A stretch of DNA of 64,000 bases from Pyrinomonadaceae bacterium (GTDB lineage: Bacteria > Acidobacteriota > Blastocatellia > Pyrinomonadales > Pyrinomonadaceae), in assembly GCA_028284415.1 (NCBI GenBank), contig JANQRU010000004.1, forward strand, positions 806,001 through 870,000. The letters run 5' to 3'. The position numbers were made by a program, and so were the translations under genes. The notes under the pieces were generated by a model. It saw only the letters and a program-made list of their open reading frames with translations, searched no databases and was not told the origin of the DNA. Below, in pieces: positions 25,653-34,324 of this stretch (within the stretch, counting starts at the first letter, position 1; the number at the start of each line of letters is the position of its first letter).

Positions 25653-26276
25653 CTAAAAATCAATCCTAACCAACCCTCTTCTTATTGCTGTAGTTGTTGC
25701 CGAAGTTCGATCTGAAACATTTAATTTATCAAAAATATTTTTGACGTGAGTTTTGGTGGTGTTTTCCGAAACATCCAATGCAAAAGAAATCTCTTTGTTA
25801 CTCATTCCTCCAACAATCATTTGCAAAACTCTCTGCTCGGTTTTAGTTAAATCTTCCGTACCTAGATTTTCGCTTAGCACATTAGCTATTTCGCTCGGGA
25901 TAAATTTTTTTCCTGCATTAACGATCTTAACTGCTCTTATTAAATCTTCTTCAGATATATCTTTCAAAACATACCCTAAAGCTCCTTTTTCCAAAGACCT
26001 TTTTATCTCCACATCGCCTGAATGCTCTGCCAAAACAATTATTTTCGCTTTTGGATCTTCGTCAAAATATCTGTCCAACTCATCAACAGCACAAGAATCA
26101 GGCATTCGTAAACTTAGAATTGTTACGTCGGGTTTTAGCAACTTAAATTGCTCAAAACCATCTTCGCTACTATTCGCTTCTTTTATAATCTCTAAATCTT
26201 TCTGCGAGCTAAAAATTGATCTAATTCCTAAGCGAACCAAACTTTGATTTTCTACCAAAAGTATATTTATCGGCAT
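25653..26276 (-). CDS. LuxR-type response regulator with atypical receiver
   Basis: This 207-aa protein has an N-terminal receiver-like domain (1-120) and a C-terminal GerE/LuxR helix-turn-helix (about 143-205: LTKTEQRVLQMIVGGMSNKEISFALDVSENTTKTHVKNIFDKLNV). The receiver lacks the chemistry for phosphorylation. The acceptor Asp is Ser55 (TILSLRMP, usually DLRMP), the acidic pair is Glu9-Asn10, and the switch Thr/Ser is Ala83. Only Lys105 remains. DNA binding should be intact. It is probably controlled by dimerisation, ligand or abundance. No histidine kinase is adjacent. Confidence 0.88.
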   Translation of the reverse strand: MPINILLVENQSLVRLGIRSIFSSQKDLEIIKEANSSEDGFEQFKLLKPDVTILSLRMPDSCAVDELDRYFDEDPKAKIIVLAEHSGDVEIKRSLEKGALGYVLKDISEEDLIRAVKIVNAGKKFIPSEIANVLSENLGTEDLTKTEQRVLQMIVGGMSNKEISFALDVSENTTKTHVKNIFDKLNVSDRTSATTTAIRRGLVRIDF

Positions 26277-26399
26277 AGATTTATTTTAACAGGCGTTTGA
26301 GTTTATGCTTAAAATAGGTTGATAAAAAATCATCATCCAATTAAAATATTAGTTGGTAGTCCCCAAACAACTTTTAAAATCACATATTTCTCCCAAAAT

Positions 26400-26777
26400 A
26401 TGAAAATACATAAATTACCTTTTGCTAAGCTGATAAAGCTAAATGATTCAATGATGGAAGTAATAGTCAACGAAGGTGTTGAGATGGACATCCGTATGGT
26501 TAATCAATATCACCGTTGGCTTTTGGAAAATTTAGAGTCTCCATTCGGCATATTGGTCAATAAAATTAACCAATACACATATACTTTTGAGGCTCAAATC
26601 AATCTGGCAGACCTGCCTGAAATAAAAGCAATGGCAGTAGTTTCTTACTCAAACATAAGCGAACAAGCTACTAAAACTTTGAAGAAAATTCCCAGGAAAA
26701 CTGAATGGAATCTGCAAATATTTGATAATAGAGAAGACGCCCTAAGTTGGCTCGAAAAAGAAATAAATGAGGATTAG
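26400..26777 (+). CDS. STAS/SpoIIAA-like protein of unknown function
   Basis: The protein has 125 residues from MKIHKLPFAKLIKL; the frame is open upstream to 26319 but homologous starts are expected at this Met. The alternating beta/alpha pattern (VIVNEGVEMDIRMVNQYHRWLLENLESPFGILVNK, FEAQINLADLPEIKAMAVVSYSN, LQIFDNREDALSWLEKE) resembles small SpoIIAA-like/STAS-type proteins common in Bacteroidota and other phyla. No catalytic residues are evident. It overlaps the end of the converging gene by 4 bp. Confidence 0.6.
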   Translation: MKIHKLPFAKLIKLNDSMMEVIVNEGVEMDIRMVNQYHRWLLENLESPFGILVNKINQYTYTFEAQINLADLPEIKAMAVVSYSNISEQATKTLKKIPRKTEWNLQIFDNREDALSWLEKEINED

Positions 26778-27189
26778 TTTTTGGTCAATACCTTACTTCC
26801 TCGAAAATTAAATTTGATTGCCGCCAATAAATGTCCGACAATTCCAGCTAAAGAAAGATATATTCCCCAACGACTTATATCAGTAAAATGCGAGAAGTAA
26901 TAAGTTTCTGCAATAAACGCCCAGATAAAAAACCCGAACTTACAAACAGTAAGACTGACCCGAAAGTCTTCAAAATCTTTTGCCAACCTTTGCTACCAAA
27001 CTGAAAATAAAGCCCCAAACAGATATGCAGAAGTGCCGAAAACAAAATATATATATGCCGCGAACGCATCAAGAGCCGCAATTCCTGAGAAATTACTTCC
27101 TTATCAGGATAATCCGCACGCATATACTGTCCTGTTATTAAAAATACTGCAAAAATAAGTATTCCAAACGTTAAGTGTAAAATTCCCAC
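26774..27189 (-). pseudogene. Membrane protein gene split by a frameshift at an A6/T6 run
   Basis: Two overlapping frames together make one four-helix membrane protein. The first frame (from MGILHLTFGILIFAVFLITGQYM at 27189) runs to SSGF at the homopolymer 26927-26932. The second frame then continues with FIWAFIAETYYFSHFTDISRWGIYLSLAGIVGHLLAAIKF to 26776. One extra T in the run would join them into about 138 residues. Read alone, the first frame ends in a nonsense tail (SGRLLQKLITSRILLI). Possible causes are a real mutation, a read error or programmed slippage. The family was not recognised. Confidence 0.65.
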
Positions 27190-27201
27190 AAACTTAAAAT
27201 C

Positions 27202-27858
27202 CTATTGAGATTTTTTTCTATGACGAAAACTCAACTTTTTATCAAATCCGTGTTGCTCAATTCTATATTTGTCTTCGATTTCAGCAATTTCTTTTTGCTC
27301 AATCAAAATGTTAGATAAGTACATTGAAATTTCTTGGAATGCCGTAAAAGCATCTTTAACAACTTCAAAGTTATAATCTTTCAATCTAGGATTTAAAGTT
27401 CCATTATATATGGGTTCATCTAATTCAATTTTCCAGACGGGAACTTTATGCTCCAGAAAGACCGCATCATCTCGTAATCGCCAATCAAGAAAGAACTGCT
27501 TTAACTTTAGATCCATAGATTGACTCATATATCCGAAAGAATCTGAGTAGTCTTCCCATTCTGCCTCTTTATTTTTGTATTCCTTGTAAGAATAGGCATG
27601 AAAAGTTTCTACAACTTTCAATTCGTCTGAATCAAACTCACATGAATCATATTTTCGATTGAATTTCTTGATTGTGATAAAAGGATAAATCTCTCCGCAA
27701 AATCCCAGCAAATTTGCATCTTGAAAGTGAGGTAGATTGCGTTGTGATTTAATGCTTATTCTAGCTGATTTAGAAAAGCGGTTGTAATGGACATTTTTAT
27801 CAACACCATAACCAACCGCATAATCATAATAATCTTGAAAATCAGTGTGTAATTTCAT
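27202..27858 (-). CDS. Conserved hypothetical protein
   Basis: This 218-aa protein is rich in aromatic and charged residues, beginning MKLHTDFQDYYDYAVGYGVD. It has no signal peptide, membrane helix or known motif. Proteins with a similar opening (K-L-H-x-D-F-x-D-Y-Y-D) occur in phages and bacteria without known function; this is from memory and unverified. It begins 6 bp after the stop of transketolase on the same strand, so it may be co-transcribed. Confidence 0.6.
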   Translation of the reverse strand: MKLHTDFQDYYDYAVGYGVDKNVHYNRFSKSARISIKSQRNLPHFQDANLLGFCGEIYPFITIKKFNRKYDSCEFDSDELKVVETFHAYSYKEYKNKEAEWEDYSDSFGYMSQSMDLKLKQFFLDWRLRDDAVFLEHKVPVWKIELDEPIYNGTLNPRLKDYNFEVVKDAFTAFQEISMYLSNILIEQKEIAEIEDKYRIEQHGFDKKLSFRHRKKSQ

Positions 27859-27864
27859 AAAACA

Positions 27865-29880
27865 TCATAGCAATGCTTTCGCTTTTGCAACTGCATTTTC
27901 GAGATTAAATCCATACTCATCAAAAACTTTTTCAGCAGGTGCGGATGCTCCGAATTTATCAACTGTAATCGCATCACCATCTTTGCCAATTATTCCTTCC
28001 CAACCGAGTCGGACGCCTGCTTCTATGACCAGTCTTGCTGTTACATTTTCGGGCAAAACTTCGTTGCGATATTCTTCTGTTTGGTCATAAAAGAGTTCCA
28101 TACAAGGCATCGAAACAACTCTAGTTGGTGTTCCTTCGGATTCGAGTTTTTCGCGTGTTTCCATTGCCAAACCGACTTCCGAACCTGTGGCGATGATTAT
28201 TAGTTTCGGTTCATCATTTGAGGCTTCCGCCAAGATGTAACCGCCTTTTGCCGTGCCTTCCGCTGAAGCAAATTTTTCGCGGTCGATGACCATAACTTTT
28301 TGACGCGAAAGTGCTAGAGCGGTTGGTTCATGGTTGCGTTTGATGGCGATTCGCCAAGCTTCACGGACTTCGTGGGCATCACACGGGCGAATGGTGTATA
28401 AGTGCGGGATTGCACGCAGGGCTGAAACGTGTTCGACGGATTGGTGTGTTGGACCATCTTCGCCGAGACCGATCGAATCATGTGTGAAAACGTAAATTGT
28501 TTGAATTTCCGAAAGTGCCGCAAGGCGTATTGCCGGACGCATATAATCGGAAAAAGTCAAAAATGTTCCGCCGAAGGGAATCGTTCCGCCGAAAAGTGCC
28601 ATTCCATTCATCAAAGAACCCATCGCGTGTTCGCGGACTCCGAAATATAGATTTCGACCTTCGTAGGAATCAGGTTGAAATGGTTTTGAAGATTTAATCT
28701 CAGTTTTGTTTGAACCTGTTAAGTCAGCCGAACCGCCGATCATATTTGGAATATCGTCGGCAATCGCATTAATGACTTCGCCCGAATAAACGCGGGTTGC
28801 TTTTGATTCGACACCCTCAAACGATGGCAGAGAATCTTCCCAATTTTCAGGGAGTTCGTTGTTTGAAATTAAATTAAGAGTCTTCGCATCATCCGCAAAG
28901 TTTTCAGTATATCTTTCAACCAATTCGTTCCAATCACTTTCGGCTTTTGCTCCGTGTGTCGTGCTTTCTTTGAAATGATCATAAACCTCATCCGGCACGA
29001 AAAACTTTTTGTCTTCATCCCAACCCAATTTTCGTTTTGTTTCTGCCACGCCTTCGTCGCCAATTGCGTCTGAATGTGCATCGCTCGTGCCTTCATTCGG
29101 CATACCAAAACCAATAACTGTATTAATTCGGATTATCGAGGGTTTGTCAGTTACGCTTTGTGCTTCCCGAATTGCACTTTCGATTGCTTCCAAGTCATTC
29201 CCATCTTCGACACGTGAAACATGCCAACCGCAAGCTTCAAAACGCTTTGTTCTGTCTTCGGAAAACGCAAGGGAAGTTCCGCCATCAATCGTTATCTCGT
29301 TGTCATCATACAGATAAATGATTTTGCCGAGTTTCAAATGCCCTGCTAATGATGCGGCTTCATAGGAAACGCCTTCCATCAAATCGCCATCCGAACAGAT
29401 CGCATAAATATAATTATCAACAACTGGAAACCCTTCACGATTAAAACGAGCCGCAAAATGCTTCGCCGCAATCGCCATCCCAACGCCGTTTGCAAAACCT
29501 TGTCCCAAAGGTCCTGTCGTTACTTCAACTCCTTCAGTCATATGGTTCTCTGGATGCCCCGGCGTTTTTGATTGCCATTGACGAAAATCCTTAATTTCCT
29601 GCAAAGGCATCGAATCATAACCAGTTAAATGCAAGAGGCTATAAATCAACATTGAACCGTGTCCTGCTGATAAAATAAACCGATCACGATTAAACCACTT
29701 CGGGTTTTTCGGATTATGCCTTAAAAATTTTGTCCACAAAACATATGCCATCGGTGCACATCCAAGCGGCAAACCCGGATGTCCGGAATTCGCTTCTTGA
29801 ACGGCGTCAATTGATAAAGTTCTGATCGTGTTGATGGAAAGTTGTTCGATTGTTTGTTGCGTCATAGATGCAGTTGTCAT
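27865..29880 (-). CDS. tkt: Transketolase
   Basis: This 671-aa protein catalyses two-carbon transfer between sugar phosphates in the pentose phosphate pathway with thiamine diphosphate. It has all three domains: the N-terminal ThDP domain ([55 protein letters not shown]), the pyrimidine domain ([42 protein letters not shown]) and a C-terminal domain ([14 protein letters not shown]). Length is normal. It is probably followed in the same transcript by the hypothetical gene at 27202. Confidence 0.97.
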   Translation of the reverse strand: MTTASMTQQTIEQLSINTIRTLSIDAVQEANSGHPGLPLGCAPMAYVLWTKFLRHNPKNPKWFNRDRFILSAGHGSMLIYSLLHLTGYDSMPLQEIKDFRQWQSKTPGHPENHMTEGVEVTTGPLGQGFANGVGMAIAAKHFAARFNREGFPVVDNYIYAICSDGDLMEGVSYEAASLAGHLKLGKIIYLYDDNEITIDGGTSLAFSEDRTKRFEACGWHVSRVEDGNDLEAIESAIREAQSVTDKPSIIRINTVIGFGMPNEGTSDAHSDAIGDEGVAETKRKLGWDEDKKFFVPDEVYDHFKESTTHGAKAESDWNELVERYTENFADDAKTLNLISNNELPENWEDSLPSFEGVESKATRVYSGEVINAIADDIPNMIGGSADLTGSNKTEIKSSKPFQPDSYEGRNLYFGVREHAMGSLMNGMALFGGTIPFGGTFLTFSDYMRPAIRLAALSEIQTIYVFTHDSIGLGEDGPTHQSVEHVSALRAIPHLYTIRPCDAHEVREAWRIAIKRNHEPTALALSRQKVMVIDREKFASAEGTAKGGYILAEASNDEPKLIIIATGSEVGLAMETREKLESEGTPTRVVSMPCMELFYDQTEEYRNEVLPENVTARLVIEAGVRLGWEGIIGKDGDAITVDKFGASAPAEKVFDEYGFNLENAVAKAKALL

Positions 29881-29908
29881 AGTTTTTTAGGTTTTAAGTT
29901 TTGATAGT

Positions 29909-30625
29909 TTATTTGAACATTTTAGCAACTTTTTCTAAATCTTCACCTTTGATTATTAAATATTCAGTAAAAAAATCTCTAGCATCCAACTCAGGCGGTA
30001 AAGGTTGCAATTTTGTTTGTTTGGTTTTTGCATATTCTGTTAGGAATGTTACTCGATCTTTGCTCAAACCACGCGAGTTTAAGTGATTTAATATTTTTAC
30101 AAGATACTTTTTCACACCCTTTTTTAGTAACTCATCATCATAGCCAACAAATATAAGTAACTCCGCGTTATTAGGGTTAGTAATTTCAATAATAGCCGCA
30201 TCAAGTCTTATTTTTTCATCCTTCCATTTTAAGTTTCCATAAACATCAATTATGAGCGGAGAGCCAACACGCTGGAAAAAAGGGATTTTTACAATTTCTA
30301 TGTCTCGGCATTTTTCGTTTAAAGATTCTACTAAAACAATAATTGTGTTTGTTTCTCCATATTTTATATCTCCAGAAGTAATCTCAATAAGTTGTTTTTG
30401 GCTAATTTTAGTTACTTTGTCCTGATTTATTATCGTCCAATTAAATCGTGAAGTTTTTGAAGAAGTAGTTTTTTTGTAAGTTGCAGAAACCTCAAAAGTA
30501 GTTTTCGTATATACGTAATCAGGAGATTTAATTATGATTTTTTGACAATCTGTCTCATTTGTTTGGGAAAAGATCGTAAAACTAAAAATCAAGACTAAAA
30601 TTGTGGAGTAAATCACTTTCATCAT
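29909..30625 (-). CDS. Secreted hypothetical protein
   Basis: This 238-aa protein has a signal peptide (VIYSTILVLIFSFTIFSQ). Residues 25-120 look like an Ig-like/PKD-type beta domain (YVYTKTTFEVSATYKKTTSSKTSRFNWTIINQD). Residues 135-225 (AIIEITNPNNAELLIFVGYDDELLKKGVKKYLVKILNHLNSRGLSKDRVTF) resemble an OmpA-like alpha/beta pattern often seen in Acidobacteriota secreted proteins, but the peptidoglycan-binding residues are not clear. The ATG follows directly after the stop of the ParD-like gene (TAA-ATG), so it may be translated by reinitiation. A second ATG one codon on has better ribosome-site spacing. Confidence 0.65.
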   Translation of the reverse strand: MMKVIYSTILVLIFSFTIFSQTNETDCQKIIIKSPDYVYTKTTFEVSATYKKTTSSKTSRFNWTIINQDKVTKISQKQLIEITSGDIKYGETNTIIVLVESLNEKCRDIEIVKIPFFQRVGSPLIIDVYGNLKWKDEKIRLDAAIIEITNPNNAELLIFVGYDDELLKKGVKKYLVKILNHLNSRGLSKDRVTFLTEYAKTKQTKLQPLPPELDARDFFTEYLIIKGEDLEKVAKMFK

Positions 30626-30766
30626 TTATCCTGTTTTCACCAAACGCTTTGTCAGTTCTCTAATATATTCGCTAATAGTTCCATACCCATCGCTTTGTAA
30701 CCCTTCCTCAACAAATCTTTTCAAGGAATCTGGTAATGAAATCTTCTTTGTCTTTGTTGCTGTAAT
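30626..30766 (-). CDS. ParD-like (ribbon-helix-helix) antitoxin without a standard start codon
   Basis: The frame gives KKISLPDSLKRFVEEGL, then SDGYGTISEYIRELTKRLV, the signature of ParD/CopG-type antitoxins (beta strand ISLP, two helices, GYGT-S-EYIR). There is no ATG, GTG or TTG between the preceding in-frame stop and this core; the only candidate start is ATT at 30764-30766, which would give 46 residues. No ParE toxin follows; the next gene is the secreted protein, which begins at the base after this stop codon. It may be a remnant of a toxin-antitoxin module, or a gene with a rare ATT start. Confidence 0.55.
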   Translation of the reverse strand: MTATKTKKISLPDSLKRFVEEGLQSDGYGTISEYIRELTKRLVKTG

Positions 30767-30782
30767 GCTTAACTTATAAAAT

Positions 30783-31817
30783 TTAGTGCCCGTTAGCTAA
30801 TCTCTTTATTGGAGTATGTTCAAATTTTTTAGACCATTTTCCTTTCTCAAAAATCCACAAGTCACCAAAGATTTTTTCGCCATTGTGTCCGCCGAAAAGG
30901 ACTATTCGTTTGTTTACAGAATCGTAAACCATTGAGGAGTGGTTTCTTGCAGGTGGATTGGTCTGAAAAGATACTTTATTCCATGTTCGGTTTTTGAAAA
31001 CCCAAGTTTCATTTATTCTTTCAGTTCCATTCCAGCCTCCAAATCTGAATGTTTGTTTTGATTTCCTATCAAAAACCATATTTGAGTTAAAGATATTTGC
31101 GGGTTGTTTAGTTTGTAGTCTTTGCCAAGCTCCGCCATTTAAAAGCCAAGTTTCGCCCGTTTCTTCGCCGTATTCTTTGTCTGGAGTAGAACCTCCGAAT
31201 AAAACAGTCTTTTTCAACTTTTCATCGAATGCTAAAGCCGCACCGTTTCTTGGCGAAATGTAACTTTCATTTAATTTTTTCCATCTGTTACCTTTCAATT
31301 CCCAAGTGTCATTTAGTTTTACTATTTTTCCATTTACCAATTTATATCCACCAAAAAGGACTATTCTCTTTTCCAATGCATCGTAAGCAATTGCAGCTTC
31401 GGCTCTCGGTTCGGGTGCGGGGTTTATCTCCAACTTTTTCCACTTTCCATCCTTAAATTCCCACGTGTCACCAAACATTTTCGCGGGATTTTTTTCACTT
31501 CCGAATAAAACGCTGTTACCACCAAACAGTATTATTCTCTGTCCTTCTTCATCGTAAGCCAGACTTGCAAATGTTCTCGGCTCAGGCGATCCAGAAGTTT
31601 TAATTATTTCCCAAGCATTTTTGTTTAGCTTCCACAAATCACCGTAAACCTGCTTTTCATCCGCACCTCCAAAAAGCAAAACTGCATTATTTTTTGAATC
31701 ATAAACCATCGAGTGAGCATTTCGAACGGTCAAATTTTGAGCAAATGAAGTCAATATAAACGAAAGAAAAACAGCGGAAAAAATCGTCAGAGTAAATGTA
31801 TATTTTTGGCTTTTCAT
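30783..31817 (-). CDS. Secreted kelch-repeat beta-propeller protein
   Basis: This 344-aa protein has a signal peptide (TLTIFSAVFLSFILTSFAQ). Six kelch repeats follow, each with a core like MVYDSKNNAVLLFGG then GDLWKLN, spaced by about 50 residues (cores AHSMVYD, ASLAYD, AAIAYD, AALAFD, SNMVFD, SSMVYD). This predicts a six-bladed propeller outside the cytoplasm. No enzymatic domain is attached. It probably binds proteins or carbohydrates. It lies in a run of secreted-protein genes. Confidence 0.88.
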   Translation of the reverse strand: MKSQKYTFTLTIFSAVFLSFILTSFAQNLTVRNAHSMVYDSKNNAVLLFGGADEKQVYGDLWKLNKNAWEIIKTSGSPEPRTFASLAYDEEGQRIILFGGNSVLFGSEKNPAKMFGDTWEFKDGKWKKLEINPAPEPRAEAAIAYDALEKRIVLFGGYKLVNGKIVKLNDTWELKGNRWKKLNESYISPRNGAALAFDEKLKKTVLFGGSTPDKEYGEETGETWLLNGGAWQRLQTKQPANIFNSNMVFDRKSKQTFRFGGWNGTERINETWVFKNRTWNKVSFQTNPPARNHSSMVYDSVNKRIVLFGGHNGEKIFGDLWIFEKGKWSKKFEHTPIKRLANGH

Positions 31818-31826
31818 TCTAAAATT

Positions 31827-32660
31827 TTAATTTTTCTCCCTACCGAAAATTGCACAGGCGTAATACCTATTTGTTCCTCTTTTGGCTTTAGCAACTCCGA
31901 AACCAACTCTGTTGTATTTAACTCTATGTTTATCGAAAAAAGGCTTGTCGTGGGTATTGCTATTAGCCCAAATGTTGGCAAAATTATTTCCTATTAAATT
32001 GTACTCTTGTACAGTGTCTAGGGCAGTTGCTTCAAAATGTGCTGTGTTTTTCTTGTCCCAGCCATAAAATACTAAACGCTGTTTTGCCTTATTCCTTTTT
32101 TTGTATTGTTTTTTCTTTCCGAGTTCACTTGCTTTATGAACGGGATAACCTTTATCAACTTCAGCCATTAAGTCTGCCAAAAACTGACAAGCATTCGTTA
32201 ATCTTTGATCCAATTTCATCGGTGAAAGATTTCTCTTCGCCCTAATTTCATTTGTTGCCTTCAGAAAGCCTTCGTCGGGTTTAATTCTAATTGCACTTTT
32301 AGCTGTGCTTTTCTTAGGTTCGCTAATTGTGTAAAGGGGTTTTGATTTTTCTAAGACGACTTCTGAAATTAACCTGCCAGTTCCAAATTCGTAAATACGA
32401 AAAACAACCCCTGTATAAGAAGTCCCCCCAGCTTTATCACCGGCTTTTAGTAATTTCCCTCCGCCCTCTTTACAGTCATTACTAACCACTTTTATTTCAA
32501 CGGGTTTAGTTGTTGCGTTGTGAAAAGTAAATTTCTGTGCGTCTCCCGATTTGCTACATTTATTCTGAGCAAAAACTGTAACCGAATGTATTGTTAAAAG
32601 TGCTATTAAGCTCAGGAAAATTAAACATATTTTTGATGAACGATTCTTTCGCTTACTCAT
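31827..32660 (-). CDS. Secreted CAP/SCP-domain protein
   Basis: This 277-aa protein has a signal peptide (CLIFLSLIALLTIHSVTVFAQ). Residues 35-110 form a small beta domain (FTHNATTKPVEIKVVSNDC-like) resembling a VHL-beta fold. A CAP domain follows (about 130-275) with the family helix FLKATNEIRAKRNLSPMKLDQRLTNACQFLADLM, an AHFEAT segment, NLIGNNFANIWANS and YNRVGFGVAKAK. CAP proteins are extracellular and can bind lipids or act as proteases. Length and layout fit a secreted or cell-surface role. It is close to the kelch gene on the same strand (9 bp). Confidence 0.82.
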   Translation of the reverse strand: MSKRKNRSSKICLIFLSLIALLTIHSVTVFAQNKCSKSGDAQKFTFHNATTKPVEIKVVSNDCKEGGGKLLKAGDKAGGTSYTGVVFRIYEFGTGRLISEVVLEKSKPLYTISEPKKSTAKSAIRIKPDEGFLKATNEIRAKRNLSPMKLDQRLTNACQFLADLMAEVDKGYPVHKASELGKKKQYKKRNKAKQRLVFYGWDKKNTAHFEATALDTVQEYNLIGNNFANIWANSNTHDKPFFDKHRVKYNRVGFGVAKAKRGTNRYYACAIFGREKN

Positions 32661-32681
32661 TTTGGGGATAACTCCTTGTTT

Positions 32682-34154
32682 TTAAGATACAAGCATTTCG
32701 TAGAATTTTTCGTGTCTTTCTCGGGCTTTTTTGTAGATTTTGTGGTTTTCAGGGTTAAACTTAAAACGTCTTCCTTCAGGCGTTTCGAGTTTTGCAATGT
32801 CTTCGATCTCGCCGATTGCTTCCGAAGCAAGTAAAACAACTCCTCTCGAAGAAGCTTCCCTCGTTGCGGGCAAATTCATATTTTGGGCAAGTGTATCACA
32901 AATTATTTGCGTCCAAATCGGGGACTCCCGTAAAGCCCCGCCCGAAGCGATGATTTCTTTAATTTCTAAAACTTCATTTAATTGCTCATATATTTCTGCA
33001 AAACGGTAAGCGACTGATTCGAGGGCGGCTTGAACTACATCAATTTTGTCGTGGGCGTGTCGCAAACCGATGATCGCACCTTCCGCAAAATCGTGATAGC
33101 CCGTGCTGCGTTCGCCAGCTAGAAAAGGTAAAAATGTGATTCCATGTTGGTCGGCTTTGCGTTTTTCAATTTTGGCTTCTGTTTTATCATCATTTTTTTT
33201 CAGACGAAAATTTTTCTTTAGCCATCCGTATAAACCACCGCCATCAGATAGAGCACCCCCAATAATTAAACGCTTGCGGTCAATTCGATAACACCAAAGT
33301 CCTTCGGGAATCTTTGCCGGAACTTCCCCTTCAAAAGCAACACGCATTGCTCCCGAAGTTCCAATCATTAATGCCGCTTTATCTCTTCGTACACAATTTG
33401 CACCTATGTTATTTCCAGCACCGTCACCGATTGCAAGAAACCATCTTGCATCTTGTAAGACTTTCCAACGATTTGCATATTCTTCATTCAGTTGAAAGGT
33501 TTCATTATCATTTTCAACTATTTCAGGTAATTTCTCTTCGCTAATTTTCAGATATTCGAGTAATTCTTCATCCCAAAAGTTTTTTCGTATATCGAAAATC
33601 CCTGTTCCCGAAGCCATTGAAACACCAGTCTGCAACTTGCCAAAAAACTTCAAAGCCAAATAATCACAAAACGAAATCCACTTATCTGTTTTCTCAAATT
33701 CCTCCGGTCTTTCTTTACTAAGCCAAAGTAATTTTGCCGTCCAATACATTGAATGAAAACGACAACCCGTTCGGTTGTGAATTTCTTTTTCGTCTAGATC
33801 ATCTCTCAAATTTTGGACATATTTAGCAGGACGAGTTTCTGCCCAAGCAAAAAGTTTCGTGGTCGGATTTCCCTCTTTGTCTATTCCCAAAAGGCTGTGC
33901 CAGAAGCAAGACGCAGCAGAGTGTTCGATTTGTCCGACTTCAGCGGGAAGCTTTGTGACGACATCATCAATTGCTTGAACGGTTTGCGAAAAAGCTTCTC
34001 CTGCATCAATCTCAAAACCGCCGTCATCGGTTGCGGTCAGATGGCGTTCATTCTTAACCATCGTTTCGGGCAAAACATTTGCCTCGCAATCGTAAATCCC
34101 CGAACGAACGCTCGAGGTTCCAATATCCAGTGCTAGAAAAAGTGGTGATTTCAA
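32682..34154 (-). CDS. FGGY-family carbohydrate kinase (gluconokinase-like)
   Basis: This 490-aa protein has the FGGY signatures ALDIGTSSVRSGIYD (ATP phosphate 1), GFEIDAGEAFSQ, FAWAETRPAK, AIGDGAGNNIGANC with catalytic Asp, MIGTSGAMRV, FLPFLAGERSTGYHD and ASGGALRESPIWTQ. The fold has two ATPase domains (about 1-245 and 250-490). The closest type is gluconokinase or a similar sugar-acid kinase; the exact substrate cannot be fixed from sequence alone. No sugar transporter lies nearby. Confidence 0.88.
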   Translation of the reverse strand: MKSPLFLALDIGTSSVRSGIYDCEANVLPETMVKNERHLTATDDGGFEIDAGEAFSQTVQAIDDVVTKLPAEVGQIEHSAASCFWHSLLGIDKEGNPTTKLFAWAETRPAKYVQNLRDDLDEKEIHNRTGCRFHSMYWTAKLLWLSKERPEEFEKTDKWISFCDYLALKFFGKLQTGVSMASGTGIFDIRKNFWDEELLEYLKISEEKLPEIVENDNETFQLNEEYANRWKVLQDARWFLAIGDGAGNNIGANCVRRDKAALMIGTSGAMRVAFEGEVPAKIPEGLWCYRIDRKRLIIGGALSDGGGLYGWLKKNFRLKKNDDKTEAKIEKRKADQHGITFLPFLAGERSTGYHDFAEGAIIGLRHAHDKIDVVQAALESVAYRFAEIYEQLNEVLEIKEIIASGGALRESPIWTQIICDTLAQNMNLPATREASSRGVVLLASEAIGEIEDIAKLETPEGRRFKFNPENHKIYKKARERHEKFYEMLVS

Positions 34155-34324
34155 AATATTATAGTTTGGAAATGATTTGATTTAACATAATGTTAATCTA
34201 ATTTTCTTGTTAAGCAAATATTAATTGTGCAAATTTATTGGTGCTTTGTTTCATCCCATTTTGTTGTGCAAAAGCAAAAATAGCGGTATTTTTCGTTCTA
34301 AGTATTGGGGAGTAATTGAAGGAT

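Noticed and set aside
25487..25669. Small plus-strand frame with one hydrophobic segment between pirin and the response regulator
   Set aside because: It begins inside the pirin gene, has no clear ribosome-binding site and runs into the opposite end of the next gene; there is no support beyond the open frame.
26875..27189. A complete 104-aa membrane protein
   Set aside because: Its last 16 residues are a polar nonsense tail and the hydrophobic continuation lies in the next frame, so it is better read as part of a frameshifted gene.
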